A DNA stretch of 64,000 nucleotides from JBBQZP01 sp038207585 (GCA_038207585.1 JBBQZP010000001.1:124001-188000), one strand, 5' to 3'. Counted from the stretch's first letter, positions 45,743 through 54,469 are shown. Made by a program: numbers and translations. The notes: a model not told the origin generated them from the sequence alone.

Positions 45743-46693
45743 TCAGGCCGCCTGCGCCAAGCGCAATTTTTTGACAAACTTCCTGATTTTCCAATTTGGC
45801 GTGTGCTTCAAAGCAAACTCTCCGGCGTTCAACGCAATTTTTTGCTGGCCCCGGCACTGAGCGCGCTCCAGCAACGAAATGACCCAAGGGATAGAGCCGT
45901 GCCGTGCCCTGAACAGTTTCCGGAACTGGGGCGGTGTCAGACGACCTTCCAGTGCGTCCAGCGCAACCGGTTTCAGGATTTTCATCTTTTGCAAGGCCGG
46001 TGGGATCTTGTGGCCGGTGCCATGCAACCGAATGTGGGTCACATGCTGCCCGGTCAGCCGTCGGGCGTGCGCGTCATCCAGAGGTACCAGCGGATCATAC
46101 ATCACGTAAACCTGCTGCGCCTCGGCCATGCCCTCTGCTCCGTCACGATACCTTGGATCGTCCCAATCGCCCAGGCTTCGGCCAAAGCGGTAGCGGGTCT
46201 CGAACGGGGCAAGTTTGCGGTTCAGGGTGCTCTGCGGGGCCATCGCCACAATCGTGCATCCCGGCGAAACCGGAGCAAAGGCCAGCGCGCCAAAGGCACC
46301 CATCGACGCGCCATAAAAGGCAACTTGGTCATAGCGGGAAAACACGCCCTCAGCCTTCAGCACGTCGAACGTATCTTTCAGATCGGCGCAGCGAAACCAG
46401 TTCGGGCGTTTTGACAGGACGCCCATCACATCCCACCCTGCACGGGAAAGGACATCATAGCCCCACGGCATGCAATCTTCGGTGATCCGCCGGCTGGCAA
46501 GATTGTCGAAAGTCACCACCAGTTTTCTGGAGCCTTGTGGAACCAGAGCGACGACATGGTTCGACAGATCTACAAACAGCCCACCATCTGACAGCCTGCG
46601 CAGCTTTCCATACAACTGCTCATCAGTGGAATCGCTCAAAATGTTCCTGTTCCCCTGCCCGAAACACGCCTTTTGTTGCCAAGACGTTAACAA
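45743..46693 (-). CDS. Alpha/beta-hydrolase-like protein
   Basis: Up to 316 residues. The nucleophile elbow is YGASMGAFGALAFAP (Gly-x-Ser-x-Gly); VYVMYDPLVPLDDAH and LHGTGHKIP would supply the acid and histidine. The fold resembles small serine hydrolases/esterases. The start is uncertain: the frame opens with TTG at 46693, while a purine-rich GGGGAACAGG precedes an in-frame TTG near 46636. A basic C-terminus follows. The substrate is unknown. It is divergent from the DUF2853 gene. Confidence 0.7.
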   Translation of the reverse strand: MLTSWQQKACFGQGNRNILSDSTDEQLYGKLRRLSDGGLFVDLSNHVVALVPQGSRKLVVTFDNLASRRITEDCMPWGYDVLSRAGWDVMGVLSKRPNWFRCADLKDTFDVLKAEGVFSRYDQVAFYGASMGAFGALAFAPVSPGCTIVAMAPQSTLNRKLAPFETRYRFGRSLGDWDDPRYRDGAEGMAEAQQVYVMYDPLVPLDDAHARRLTGQHVTHIRLHGTGHKIPPALQKMKILKPVALDALEGRLTPPQFRKLFRARHGSIPWVISLLERAQCRGQQKIALNAGEFALKHTPNWKIRKFVKKLRLAQAA

Positions 46694-46815
46694 TCTGCCG
46701 CGTCAAGGGAAATCTTCCCCCTTGTTCGGCGGTGACATTCCCATAAGGTCGTGGCGCGTGGGTCACGCGAGATCTGAAACAAAATGAAATATTTTACCGA
46801 GAATGGAGGCTTGGA

Positions 46816-47157
46816 ATGAGTAAACGCGACGAACTGATCGCAAAATATGCGGAAGACCTGAAGGCTAAATGCAAAATGACACCCGATATGGGCCTGTTGA
46901 CAAAAGTGACCATCGGCTGCGGTCCGGCGATCTATAACGCCGACAGCTCTACCGTTGCGGGCAGCGATGCAAGCGAGCTTGAAACGATCAAAAAGAATTT
47001 CCTGATGAAGAAACTGGGTCTGGCCGACAGCCCCAAGCTGATGGAAGGGATCAACGCCGTGATCGAAACCTACGGCAAGTCCGAGCGTCAGAAGCACCGC
47101 GCCGTCGTTTACTACATGCTGACCAAACATTTCGGCAAGGAAGCCGTCTACAAATAA
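46816..47157 (+). CDS. DUF2853-family protein
   Basis: 113 residues from ATG 46816 with GGAGG upstream. The small all-helical protein begins SKRDELIAKYAEDLK and ends YMLTKHFGKEAVYK, the DUF2853 pattern as I recall it from alphaproteobacteria. It has no catalytic motif and no known function. A strong terminator follows directly. Confidence 0.8.
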   Translation: MSKRDELIAKYAEDLKAKCKMTPDMGLLTKVTIGCGPAIYNADSSTVAGSDASELETIKKNFLMKKLGLADSPKLMEGINAVIETYGKSERQKHRAVVYYMLTKHFGKEAVYK

Positions 47158-47172
47158 GCGGACCGAACGATT

Positions 47173-47210
47173 CAAGCCGCCCGCAGCGATGGTTGCGGGC
47201 GGCTTGCTTT
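47173..47210 (+). terminator. Strong terminator after the DUF2853 gene
   Basis: CAAGCCGCCCGCA (47173-47185) and TGCGGGCGGCTTG (47194-47206) form a 13-base perfect stem with an eight-base loop, followed by CTTT. Confidence 0.8.
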
Positions 47211-47265
47211 ATGGCGGGTGAAGGAATCGCGGCGGCGGTTGTTACAAATGCCGGATGCTTGGTGT

Positions 47266-47294
47266 TTGCGGCGAATCCCAGTTTCCGCTAGGTT
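47266..47294 (+). promoter_or_regulatory. Promoter of the orphan leader-like unit
   Basis: TTGCGG (47266-47271) and TAGGTT (47289-47294) have 17-base spacing; the -10 box and spacing are identical to those before tssA and the mitofilin gene. The predicted RNA start is about 47301, eleven bases before the small reading frame. Confidence 0.5.
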
Positions 47295-47311
47295 CATATC
47301 AACAGGACAGT

Positions 47312-47401
47312 ATGTCCGGGACCTTTCTCAGAACACGTGTGGTGCCAAGGGAGCACGTGGGGTGGTGGAGGGTCCTGATGGGGTCGGGGCCCTCCATTTA
47401 A
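47312..47401 (+). ncRNA. Orphan attenuator-like leader: 29-codon frame with tandem Trp codons
   Basis: A 29-codon frame (ATG 47312, TAA 47399-47401) is preceded by AGGAC. Codons 18 and 19 are both TGG (GWWR). The hairpin GGAGGGTCC (47367-47375) with GGGCCCTCC (47387-47395) begins at the second Trp codon and is followed by ATTTAATTTC, as in an attenuator terminator. GGGACC (47318-47323) can instead pair with GGTCCT (47371-47376), which would break that hairpin. This resembles a trp-type leader, but the next gene downstream is on the opposite strand, so the unit is an orphan. It may act as a small RNA, encode a peptide, or be a relic. Confidence 0.45.
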
Positions 47402-47483
47402 TTTCAGCCCTCAGCGTAGCTTTCGGCGTGCAGCCCTCCGCTCCAGACAGTTTCCCAGTTCAGCTTTGCCTCTGCGCGTCCGG

Positions 47484-47903
47484 TTACGGGTCGGTCTGGC
47501 CCATGCCGCAGACAATCCGCCATTCGTCAGCCGTTACCGGCTGCACCGACAAGCGTGAGTTGTTGATCAGCACCATCGCCTCCAGCCCCGGCTGCACCTT
47601 GCAGTCGTCCAGCGTCACGGGCCGCACAAAGGGCCGAACCGCGCGGATATGCACGCAATCCCAGCGCGGATCATCGGTCGTGCTGTCGGGGGCAGAGGTC
47701 TGGCAGACCTCGACGATCCCCACGATCTCTTTGCCGATGTTGGAATGGTAGAAAAACCCAAGGTCACCCACCACCATCGCCCGCATGTTGTTGCGCGCCT
47801 GATAGTTGCGCACCCCGTGCCATTCCTCACCCGCGCGGCCCTTGGCCACCTGCGCATCCCAACCCCAGGTGTCGGGTTCGGATTTGAACAGCCAATAGCG
47901 CAT
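47484..47903 (-). CDS. EVE-domain protein
   Basis: 139 residues from ATG 47903. The EVE/PUA-like fold shows as MRYWLFKSEPDTWGWD, WHGVRNYQARNNMR, GDLGFFYHSN and the C-terminal QPVTADEWRIVCGMG. EVE domains bind modified bases in DNA or RNA. The start overlaps the YciI stop by one base, so the two are coupled. Confidence 0.9.
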   Translation of the reverse strand: MRYWLFKSEPDTWGWDAQVAKGRAGEEWHGVRNYQARNNMRAMVVGDLGFFYHSNIGKEIVGIVEVCQTSAPDSTTDDPRWDCVHIRAVRPFVRPVTLDDCKVQPGLEAMVLINNSRLSVQPVTADEWRIVCGMGQTDP

Positions 47904-48175
47904 CAGCCGACGACCCGTTTCCATTCGCGGATCGTGACGTTCTGAAAGAGGCCCGCTTTGGCATAGGGGTCGGCGGCGGCCCAGGCATCGGCCTCGGTCA
48001 GCGAGCCGACATTCAGCACGATCATCGAACCGGTCATCTGCCCCTCGCCATCCAGAAACGGCCCAGCGAGTTCAACCAAGCCCGTCGCTTCGATATGCGC
48101 AAGATGGGCGGCGCGGGTGTCGAGGCGGATTTGCAAGGCCCCCGGTTTATCTTCGCAGATCAGAACGACGCGCAT
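47903..48175 (-). CDS. YciI-like protein
   Basis: 90 residues. The ferredoxin-like YciI fold shows RLDTRAAHLAHIEATG with its conserved His, GSMIVLNVGS, and AWAAADPYAKAGLFQNVTI. YciI proteins are small putative hydrolase/dimer proteins with a His-Asp site. The gene follows gpsA by three bases and precedes the EVE gene. Confidence 0.88.
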   Translation of the reverse strand: MRVVLICEDKPGALQIRLDTRAAHLAHIEATGLVELAGPFLDGEGQMTGSMIVLNVGSLTEADAWAAADPYAKAGLFQNVTIREWKRVVG

Positions 48176-48178
48176 CGG

Positions 48179-49102
48179 CTATTCCTCTTTCAATGGTCTT
48201 GTCATCAGGTCGCGCACAGCGTCGGGCAAGGTGGCGGTCCCGTCAACAAGGGCGGCGACCATATCGGTCACCGGGGCGGCGACGTTTTGCCGACGGGCCA
48301 GCGCTGCGGCGGCCTTTGCAGTCGCAATGCCCTCCACCGTGCCAAAGCCTGTCAGCGATTGCCCCGCCCCCAAGGCGCGGCCATAGCGAAAGTTTCGCGA
48401 CAGATCGGATGTGCAAGTCAGCACCAGATCGCCAAGGCCCGAAAGCCCAGCCAGCGTTTCTTCGCGGGCGCCAAGGCTGACGGCCAATCGCACCATTTCC
48501 GCGTGACCCCGCGTGATCAGTGCTGCGCGGGCCGAATCGCCCAGACCCGCCCCGATCACAACGCCCGCAGCAATCGCGATCACGTTCTTCAACGCACCGC
48601 CGATTTCGGCCCCGGTCACATCGGTTGTTCGGTAAAGTCGCAGGTTAGGGGTGGAAAGCTGGCGTTGCAGGGCGGCACCCACCGCATCATCGGCACAGGC
48701 AAGCGTCATCGCTGTGGGCTGGCCGCGTGCCAGATCGGCGGCAAAGCCGGGGCCGGTCAGCACGGCGGCACTTGCGGACGGGCAGTGTTGCGCAATCAGG
48801 GCAGACGCGCCAAGCCCGCTGGTCAGATCAACGCCCTTGCAGCAGGCAACAAGCGATTTTCCCCGTAACAGAGCCGTATTATCCGCGAGAAAGCCAGAAA
48901 GCGCCTGCGTCGGAATGGCCAGCAAGATCGTGTCAGCGCGGGTCGCAAGGGAAAGATCGTCCGTCAGTATCACCGATTCCGGCAAAGCGTTCCGATCTGT
49001 CCGGATGCTCCTCCCCCAAAGCGAAACCCGCGCGTTCTGCGCCATCGTCACCGCCAAGGCTGACCCGAAAGAACCTGCGCCCAATATGGCAACGCCGGTC
49101 AT
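48179..49102 (-). CDS. gpsA: Glycerol-3-phosphate dehydrogenase [NAD(P)+]
   Basis: 307 residues. The nucleotide-binding GAGSFGSALAVTMAQ opens the protein; LVACCKGVD, the catalytic Lys in EIGGALKNVIAIAAGV, and GLSGLGDLVLTCTS are GpsA motifs. It makes sn-glycerol 3-phosphate for phospholipids. The start overlaps tsaD as ATGA. It is slightly short at the C-terminus but intact. Confidence 0.94.
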   Translation of the reverse strand: MTGVAILGAGSFGSALAVTMAQNARVSLWGRSIRTDRNALPESVILTDDLSLATRADTILLAIPTQALSGFLADNTALLRGKSLVACCKGVDLTSGLGASALIAQHCPSASAAVLTGPGFAADLARGQPTAMTLACADDAVGAALQRQLSTPNLRLYRTTDVTGAEIGGALKNVIAIAAGVVIGAGLGDSARAALITRGHAEMVRLAVSLGAREETLAGLSGLGDLVLTCTSDLSRNFRYGRALGAGQSLTGFGTVEGIATAKAAAALARRQNVAAPVTDMVAALVDGTATLPDAVRDLMTRPLKEE

Positions 49103-50193
49103 GCCTTGGCGCCCTTTTTTCCCGACCCGATCAGCGCGGGGCTGGTGGTATCCAAAGGCCAGCGCGGGCGGGCGGCAAGGTCCATGCCGTCAACCGCTCC
49201 GCCGCGGAACCGCTCGATCCCGGCCCATGCGATCATTGCAGCATTGTCGGTGCAAAGCGCCAACGGGGGCGCCAGAAAACGCACGCCTGCGGCATCGCAA
49301 ACAGTCTCTAGTGCGGCTCGAATGGTCATGTTTGCGGCGACGCCCCCGGCTACGGCGAAGGTTGGCTGCGGGGCGTCAAAATCGGCATAAACGCCCAGCG
49401 CGCGTCGCGATTTTTCAGCCAGCACATCGGCCACGGCAGCCTGAAATCCGGCGCACAGATCGGCGCGGTCGGTCCGGCGCAACCCGCCCGCAGCCGCCAT
49501 CACGCTGTCACGTTGGCGCAGAACGGCGGTTTTAAGGCCCGAGAAGGACAAATCGCACCCGTCGCGGTCCAACAACGGGCGGGGCAGGGCAAAGCGTTTG
49601 GGGTTGCCATTGCGGGCCTCGGCCTCAACCGCGGGGCCCCCCGGTTGCGGAAGGGCCAGAAGTTTTGCGACCTTGTCGAACGCCTCACCCGGTGCATCGT
49701 CGATGGAACCGCCAAGCCGGGTGAAATTATCAACCCCGCGCACCAGTAGAAACTGGCAGTGCCCGCCCGAAACCAGCAGCATCAGATAAGGAAACTCTAC
49801 CCCGTCCGTCAGGCGCGGGGTCAACGCATGACCGGCCAGATGGTTCACCCCGACCAGCGGCAGGCCCGCGCCCATCGCGATGCCCTTGGCGCACATCACA
49901 CCGGAAAGCACCCCGCCGATCAGCCCCGGCCCGGCCGTCACAGCAACGCCATTCAGCGATATCAGAGCCACATTTGCGCGTGCCAGCGCATCCTCGACGC
50001 AATGATCCAGCCGCTCGGCATGGGCGCGGGCGGCAATTTCCGGCACCACGCCGCCGAAATCGGCATGCAGTGCGGTCTGGTCCAGAACGACCGAAGACAG
50101 GATCTCGGGCGGTGCACCCGGCACATGGCGCACCACTGCGGCGGCAGTGTCATCGCAACTGCTTTCGATGCCAAGGAAGGTCAGGCTGTGCAT
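49099..50193 (-). CDS. tsaD: tRNA N6-adenosine threonylcarbamoyltransferase TsaD
   Basis: 364 residues from ATG 50193. GIESSCDDTAAAVV, the metal-binding HLAGHAL, LVSGGHCQ and the C-terminal FLAPPLALCTDNAAMIAWAG are diagnostic. It catalyses t6A formation in ANN-decoding tRNAs with TsaE (38.2 kb). It is divergent from hemD by only 46 bases, so both promoters must overlap or lie inside the genes. Confidence 0.96.
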   Translation of the reverse strand: MHSLTFLGIESSCDDTAAAVVRHVPGAPPEILSSVVLDQTALHADFGGVVPEIAARAHAERLDHCVEDALARANVALISLNGVAVTAGPGLIGGVLSGVMCAKGIAMGAGLPLVGVNHLAGHALTPRLTDGVEFPYLMLLVSGGHCQFLLVRGVDNFTRLGGSIDDAPGEAFDKVAKLLALPQPGGPAVEAEARNGNPKRFALPRPLLDRDGCDLSFSGLKTAVLRQRDSVMAAAGGLRRTDRADLCAGFQAAVADVLAEKSRRALGVYADFDAPQPTFAVAGGVAANMTIRAALETVCDAAGVRFLAPPLALCTDNAAMIAWAGIERFRGGAVDGMDLAARPRWPLDTTSPALIGSGKKGAKA

Positions 50194-50239
50194 TTGGGGC
50201 CGGTTGCCTAAGGGAATGGAGCGGCGTAACACCGCAGGC

Positions 50240-50959
50240 ATGGCCGCACAATCCCATCTGCCCCCGTTTCTTCTGACCCGACCGGCCGCGCAGAGTGCGC
50301 GGTTTGCGCAGGCGCTGCAGGGCCGGTTCGGGGATAATCTGCGGATCGAAATCTCGCCACTTATCACGCCGCGGTTTCTGGACCCGGAACTGCCGTCGGG
50401 CAACCGCGCGTTGATCTTCACATCGCAAACCGGGGTCGAGGCTTATGCCCGCTTGCCGGGTCGCAAGGGTCTAAAAGCCTATTGCGTGGGCCAACGAACG
50501 GCCGATCGGGCGTTGGAGGCTGGGTTAAGGGCGATTTCGGCCGATGGCGATGCCGATGCTTTGGTTGCGCTGATCTTGTCTGGCGGGGAAACCGGGTCGC
50601 TTTTGCACCTGCGCGGGCAAGACAGCCGGGGTGACGTAGCCGAACGCTTGACCGCCGCCGGATGCCCGACCGAAGCGGTGATCGTTTACGCACAAGAGTT
50701 GCAACCCCTTTCGGACGCGGCACTGGTGCTGCTGAAAGGTCTGGGTCCAGTCATTGCCCCGGTATTTTCGCCCCGGACGGCATCCTTGCTGGCGGCAGCA
50801 CGGCCCGAACTACCGCGCGCCCCGCTTTGGCTGGCGGCGTTCAGTGCGGCGGGTATCAGTCTTTTGACCGATGACCGCTTGGTCATCGCCGCGCGGCCAG
50901 ACGCCGATTCGATGCTGGATGCGGTGGCTGAACTGACAAAGATTGTTAGTGATGCTTGA
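50240..50959 (+). CDS. hemD: Uroporphyrinogen-III synthase
   Basis: 239 residues from ATG 50240 (ATG 50216 is an in-frame alternative). The HemD fold is recognisable from FLLTRPAAQSARFAQAL, LIFTSQTGVEAY, YCVGQRTADRALEAG and AVIVYAQELQPL. HemD sequences are very variable, so the context (mitofilin-family gene and hemY downstream) helps the call. It cyclises hydroxymethylbilane in haem synthesis. Confidence 0.88.
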   Translation: MAAQSHLPPFLLTRPAAQSARFAQALQGRFGDNLRIEISPLITPRFLDPELPSGNRALIFTSQTGVEAYARLPGRKGLKAYCVGQRTADRALEAGLRAISADGDADALVALILSGGETGSLLHLRGQDSRGDVAERLTAAGCPTEAVIVYAQELQPLSDAALVLLKGLGPVIAPVFSPRTASLLAAARPELPRAPLWLAAFSAAGISLLTDDRLVIAARPDADSMLDAVAELTKIVSDA

Positions 50960-50984
50960 GACTGGCCGCCCCAGCGTCTAGGTT
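50956..50984 (+). promoter_or_regulatory. Promoter for the mitofilin-family gene
   Basis: TTGAGA (50956-50961) and TAGGTT (50979-50984), spacing 17, overlap the end of hemD. Confidence 0.5.
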
Positions 50985-51027
50985 CATCAATAGCCCATGC
51001 CGGGGCCAGACTGCGGGGGAAAGAATC

Positions 51028-52233
51028 GTGGCAGACCCAAAGACACCGAAAGACGATGTATCCGACCCGACGATCCTTGAGACTGATGATGCCAGCGTCG
51101 ATGCCGGGGCCTCTGCAAAGATAGATGATGCCGAAGTGACGGAGCCTGTCGATCCGGTCATCACCCGGGCCGAATTTCCGTCACACCCGGAACCCGTTTC
51201 ATCAGCGTCGCGCGGTGGTGCCGGCGCGGTTTCGTTGTTGCTTGGTGGCGCGCTTGCGGCAGGCATTGGGTTCGTTGCCGCGCGGTACGCGGTGCCCGAC
51301 GGCTGGCCCTTCCCCGGACAGGGAGAGCTTTCGCAGCGGCTGTCGCAACAGGAAGGCCAGATCGCTTCGGTCGCGACAGAGGTTGAGGGCATAAAGGCAG
51401 CACCCGCCGGTGCGGATGAGGCGCGGGTGGCTGGGCTTGAGGCCGAAGTGGCCGCGCTGCGGTCGGCGCTGGATGCCGCTGCACAAGACTCCGTCCCGCG
51501 CCTTACGGCTTTGGAAGACCGCGTGACGCAGTTGGAAAACACGCCATCGTCAGGCGGTGGGATAAGCCCGGCAGAATTGTCGGTGTTGCAGGGTGAACTG
51601 GCGACGCTGAAAGATCAGGTTGCGTCGCAGGCGGGGGCCGGTGCGGGCATTCTGTCGGATGTTCAGGCTGCAGCAGACGCCGCCGAGGCGCGTTTGCAGG
51701 AAGCCGAGGCGCAGGCCGCAACTTTGAAGGCCGATGCCGAAGCGGTGTCGAAGGCGGCTGCGGTTTCGGGGGCAAAGGCGCGGATACAGGCGGCGCTGGA
51801 AAGCGGCGCGCCCTATCCATCAGCGTTGCAGGATCTTGCGACGCAGGGCGTCGAGGTTCCACAGATACTGACCGATTCCGCCGATGCCGGTGTGCCGTCC
51901 CTGACGATGTTGCAGGCAAATTTCCCCGATGCTGCGCGCACGGCGCTTGATGCATCGCTGAAAGCCACCGTGGGTGAGGGGTTTGGCGACCGCGTGTCGT
52001 CGTTCCTGCGGTCCACCACCGGCGCGCGGTCTTTGACCCCGCGCGAGGGCAGTGATCCGGACGCGATCCTGTCACGAGCCGAGGCGGCAATTTGGGCGGG
52101 TGATCTGCCCGGCGCCTTGACCGAGATTGCAGCTTTGCCGCCCGAAGGCGTGGCCGCGATGCAGCCTTGGACCGATCAGGCGCAGTTGCGGCTGGATGCG
52201 ACGGCGGCGGTCAACGCCTTGTCAGCAGAATAG
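51028..52233 (+). CDS. Mitofilin (Mic60)-family inner membrane protein
   Basis: 401 residues from GTG 51028, with GGGGAAAG upstream. An acidic cytoplasmic N-terminus of about 60 residues, one membrane helix with small residues (SLLLGGALAAGIGFVAARY), a coiled coil (about 100-240) and a C-terminal mitofilin-like domain (SFLRSTTGARSLTPREG, AEAAIWAGDLPGALTEI). Alphaproteobacterial Mic60 homologues sit next to hem genes and shape intracytoplasmic membranes; position and architecture match. It is followed by hemY after nine bases. Confidence 0.85.
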   Translation: MADPKTPKDDVSDPTILETDDASVDAGASAKIDDAEVTEPVDPVITRAEFPSHPEPVSSASRGGAGAVSLLLGGALAAGIGFVAARYAVPDGWPFPGQGELSQRLSQQEGQIASVATEVEGIKAAPAGADEARVAGLEAEVAALRSALDAAAQDSVPRLTALEDRVTQLENTPSSGGGISPAELSVLQGELATLKDQVASQAGAGAGILSDVQAAADAAEARLQEAEAQAATLKADAEAVSKAAAVSGAKARIQAALESGAPYPSALQDLATQGVEVPQILTDSADAGVPSLTMLQANFPDAARTALDASLKATVGEGFGDRVSSFLRSTTGARSLTPREGSDPDAILSRAEAAIWAGDLPGALTEIAALPPEGVAAMQPWTDQAQLRLDATAAVNALSAE

Positions 52234-52242
52234 GGGCACGCG

Positions 52243-53691
52243 ATGGTCTGGTCACTTCTGAAAGTTCTGCTCTTTGTTGCGGCGATTGCCGGTCTGGCCT
52301 TCGGCGCCGGGGTTCTGATGGACACGCAAGGCGGCATCCAGATCAGAGCGGCAGGATATGAATTCACACTAGGGCCACTTGCTGCGGCAATCTGCGCGCT
52401 GATCCTTCTGGTTCTGGTGTGGGTTGTCCTGAAGCTCGTGGGTTTGCTGGTGGCCGTTCTCCGGTTTCTGAATGGTGATGAAACCGCGATTTCGCGCTAT
52501 TTCGACCGCAACCGCGAACGCAAAGGTTATCAGGCGCTCAGCGAGGGGATGATCGCTTTGGCAGCCGGTGAAGGCCGCATTGCGATGTCGCGTGCGGCCA
52601 AGGCCGAAAAGTTCTTGGCGCGTCCTGAACTGACAACCCTGATCACCGCACAGGCGGCAGAGATGGCAGGCGATACGAAAAAGGCGACGGCGGCCTACAA
52701 GATGCTGCTTTCGGATGACAAGACCCGCTTCATCGGCGTGCGCGGTCTGATGCAACAGAAGATTGTCGAAGGCGATACGGCGACCGCGCTGAAGCTGGCC
52801 GAAAAGGCCTTTGCGCTGAAACCTCGTCATGCCGATACGCAGGATATCCTGCTGAAACTGCAGGCCGATCAGGCCGATTGGAAGGGCGCACGCGCAACCC
52901 TTGGGGCCAAGCTGAAATCAGGCACACTGCCGCGCGATGTGCACCGTCGCCGCGACGCCGTTCTGGCTCTGCAAGAGGCGCGCACGGTGATCGACGACGC
53001 CTCAAGCATCGAAGCGCGCGAGGCGGCGATCGAGGCCAACCGGCTGTCGCCCGACCTGATTCCCGCTGCCGCGATGGCCGCACGCAGCTATATTGCCAAG
53101 GGCGACGCCCGCAATGCGACGCGGGTGCTGAAAAAGGCCTGGTCCGCGCGCCCGCACCCCGATCTTGCGGCTGCCTTTGCCGAGATTGTGCCGGACGAGA
53201 CACCCTCCGCCCGGCTGAAGCGGTTCAAGGTTCTGACGGGCGTGAACCCGGGAGATGCCGAGACAAAACTCTTGCTGGCCGAGTTGAACATCGGTGCCGA
53301 AGATTTTCCTGCTGCCCGCCGGGCCTTGGGTGACCTTGCCACGTCGCACCCGAACTCGCGTTCGCTGGCGATCATGGCGGCGATTGAACGGGGCGAAGGC
53401 GCCGATGATGCCGTGGTGCGCGGCTGGCTGGCACGGGCGCTGACAGCGCCCCGTGGCCCGCAATGGTGCTGTGATAAATGTCAGGCGATCCACGCCAACT
53501 GGGGCCCGATCTGTGACAATTGCGGCGGGTTCGATACTCTAAGCTGGCGTGAACCGTCCGAGGGAGCCGGCCCCAGCCCCACCGGAACAGAACTGCTTCC
53601 GCTGATCGTAGGCACACCAATCACGCCTGTCTCGCAAGATGAGATCGTCGACATCATCGACGCCGAAACTGCCGACAAACCCGCGAATTAG
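52243..53691 (+). CDS. hemY: HemY-type membrane TPR protein with C-terminal zinc ribbon
   Basis: 482 residues. Two N-terminal membrane helices (about 4-22 and 41-68) and the HemY_N region (GDETAISRYFDRNRERKGYQ) are followed by TPR-like helices. The C-terminus holds a four-cysteine zinc ribbon, CDKCQAIHANWGPICDNC, then an acidic tail (DEIVDIIDAE). The enzymatic role of HemY_N proteins is unsettled despite the name. The gene ends the hem/mitofilin run; beyond it the plasmid remnant begins. Confidence 0.88.
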   Translation: MVWSLLKVLLFVAAIAGLAFGAGVLMDTQGGIQIRAAGYEFTLGPLAAAICALILLVLVWVVLKLVGLLVAVLRFLNGDETAISRYFDRNRERKGYQALSEGMIALAAGEGRIAMSRAAKAEKFLARPELTTLITAQAAEMAGDTKKATAAYKMLLSDDKTRFIGVRGLMQQKIVEGDTATALKLAEKAFALKPRHADTQDILLKLQADQADWKGARATLGAKLKSGTLPRDVHRRRDAVLALQEARTVIDDASSIEAREAAIEANRLSPDLIPAAAMAARSYIAKGDARNATRVLKKAWSARPHPDLAAAFAEIVPDETPSARLKRFKVLTGVNPGDAETKLLLAELNIGAEDFPAARRALGDLATSHPNSRSLAIMAAIERGEGADDAVVRGWLARALTAPRGPQWCCDKCQAIHANWGPICDNCGGFDTLSWREPSEGAGPSPTGTELLPLIVGTPITPVSQDEIVDIIDAETADKPAN

Positions 53692-53854
53692 CACGACATA
53701 TGCCGAGGGGTCGGTGCGACATGCTGCGCACAAGGCCGCTGAAGCTCGGCCGGTAGGGCGCGTAATTCGTGATGATCGAGAATGATCTATAAACTACTTG
53801 AAATCATTTGTTTTTTCGAAATCGCGCATCCCTTTCACAAGGATGTCACAGGGT
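53692..53854. other. AT-richer junction between hemY and the plasmid remnant
   Basis: 163 bases without a gene. A short repeat, GGCCG...CGGCC, occurs near 53743. The stretch from about 53780 is more AT-rich than neighbouring chromosomal genes. No tRNA, IS end or att-like direct repeat is seen. Confidence 0.5.
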
Positions 53855-54367
53855 CTACGGTTTGTGAGAATTCATAAGGTTGATCGCAACGCGCAGCTTG
53901 GTGCGGAGGTAAGAATTGCGCGCGATGGCAACCGCGTTTTCCTGTGCAATTTTGTGAAGACGATTGAACAATGCGAAGAGTGGGGCCAAATCCAACCCGA
54001 AGCGAAGGACCGTCCCCATTGCCGGGTCGCGCTTTGAATAGCGCTTGCCGTTCGGGCTATTGACGCGGGTGAGCAAACCAGTTTCGACAAGGTCAGCCAG
54101 ATGCCTACGAAGCGTACGGTCGGATATCCCGTTCCTCCGCATGACGAGTGTCGCATTTGACGCAAACACGAGGTCATGAGTGCGGTTCGGCGGAAGACAG
54201 GACAACAATGCGTCCAATGTTGCGATGACAGGCGGTCCGATTTGCAGTTCTGAAGCAGCACCGTGGACCGTGTCGTTCAACGTGAAACGATCCGGCTTTG
54301 CATTGTCCGCGGACAATGGTTCTGTAGTCCGCGCACAGATCGGCGCGGAAGCGTTTTTGAAACTCAT
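53855..54367 (-). pseudogene. repC: repC replication initiator, C-terminally truncated
   Basis: 170 residues against about 400 for intact RepC. The N-terminal winged-helix region is clear: PVIATLDALLSCLPPN, DLVFASNATLVMRR, SDRTLRRHLADLVETGLLTR and SPNGKRYSKRD. Homology runs to about residue 160 and then stops; the rest of the gene, which in repABC plasmids also carries the origin, is missing. ATG 54367 is the likely start. The fragment cannot be a working initiator. Confidence 0.85.
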
Positions 54368-54384
54368 GCTTTTTCACGGTAAAC

Positions 54385-54430
54385 CAAGGGTGTTTGCCCA
54401 GACCAAACAAGGGTGTTTGCCCAGACCAAA
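54385..54430. repeat. Exact 23-base tandem repeat in the repC leader
   Basis: Copy 1 is 54385-54407 and copy 2 is 54408-54430, identical over 23 bases, each containing GGGTGTTTGCCCAGACC. A weaker third copy (AGTTTGCCTGATTAGGTCAAA, with changes) follows near 54438-54457. It lies 17 bases upstream of repC and may be a binding site or a replication slippage product. Confidence 0.85.
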
Positions 54431-54469
54431 GTCGAGCAGTTTGCCTGATTAGGTCAAAAAGATACAGGA

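Noticed and set aside
53798..54037. Forward-strand open frame of 79 codons opposite repC
   Set aside because: It lies antisense to a recognised repC fragment and has no protein-like features or ribosome binding site.
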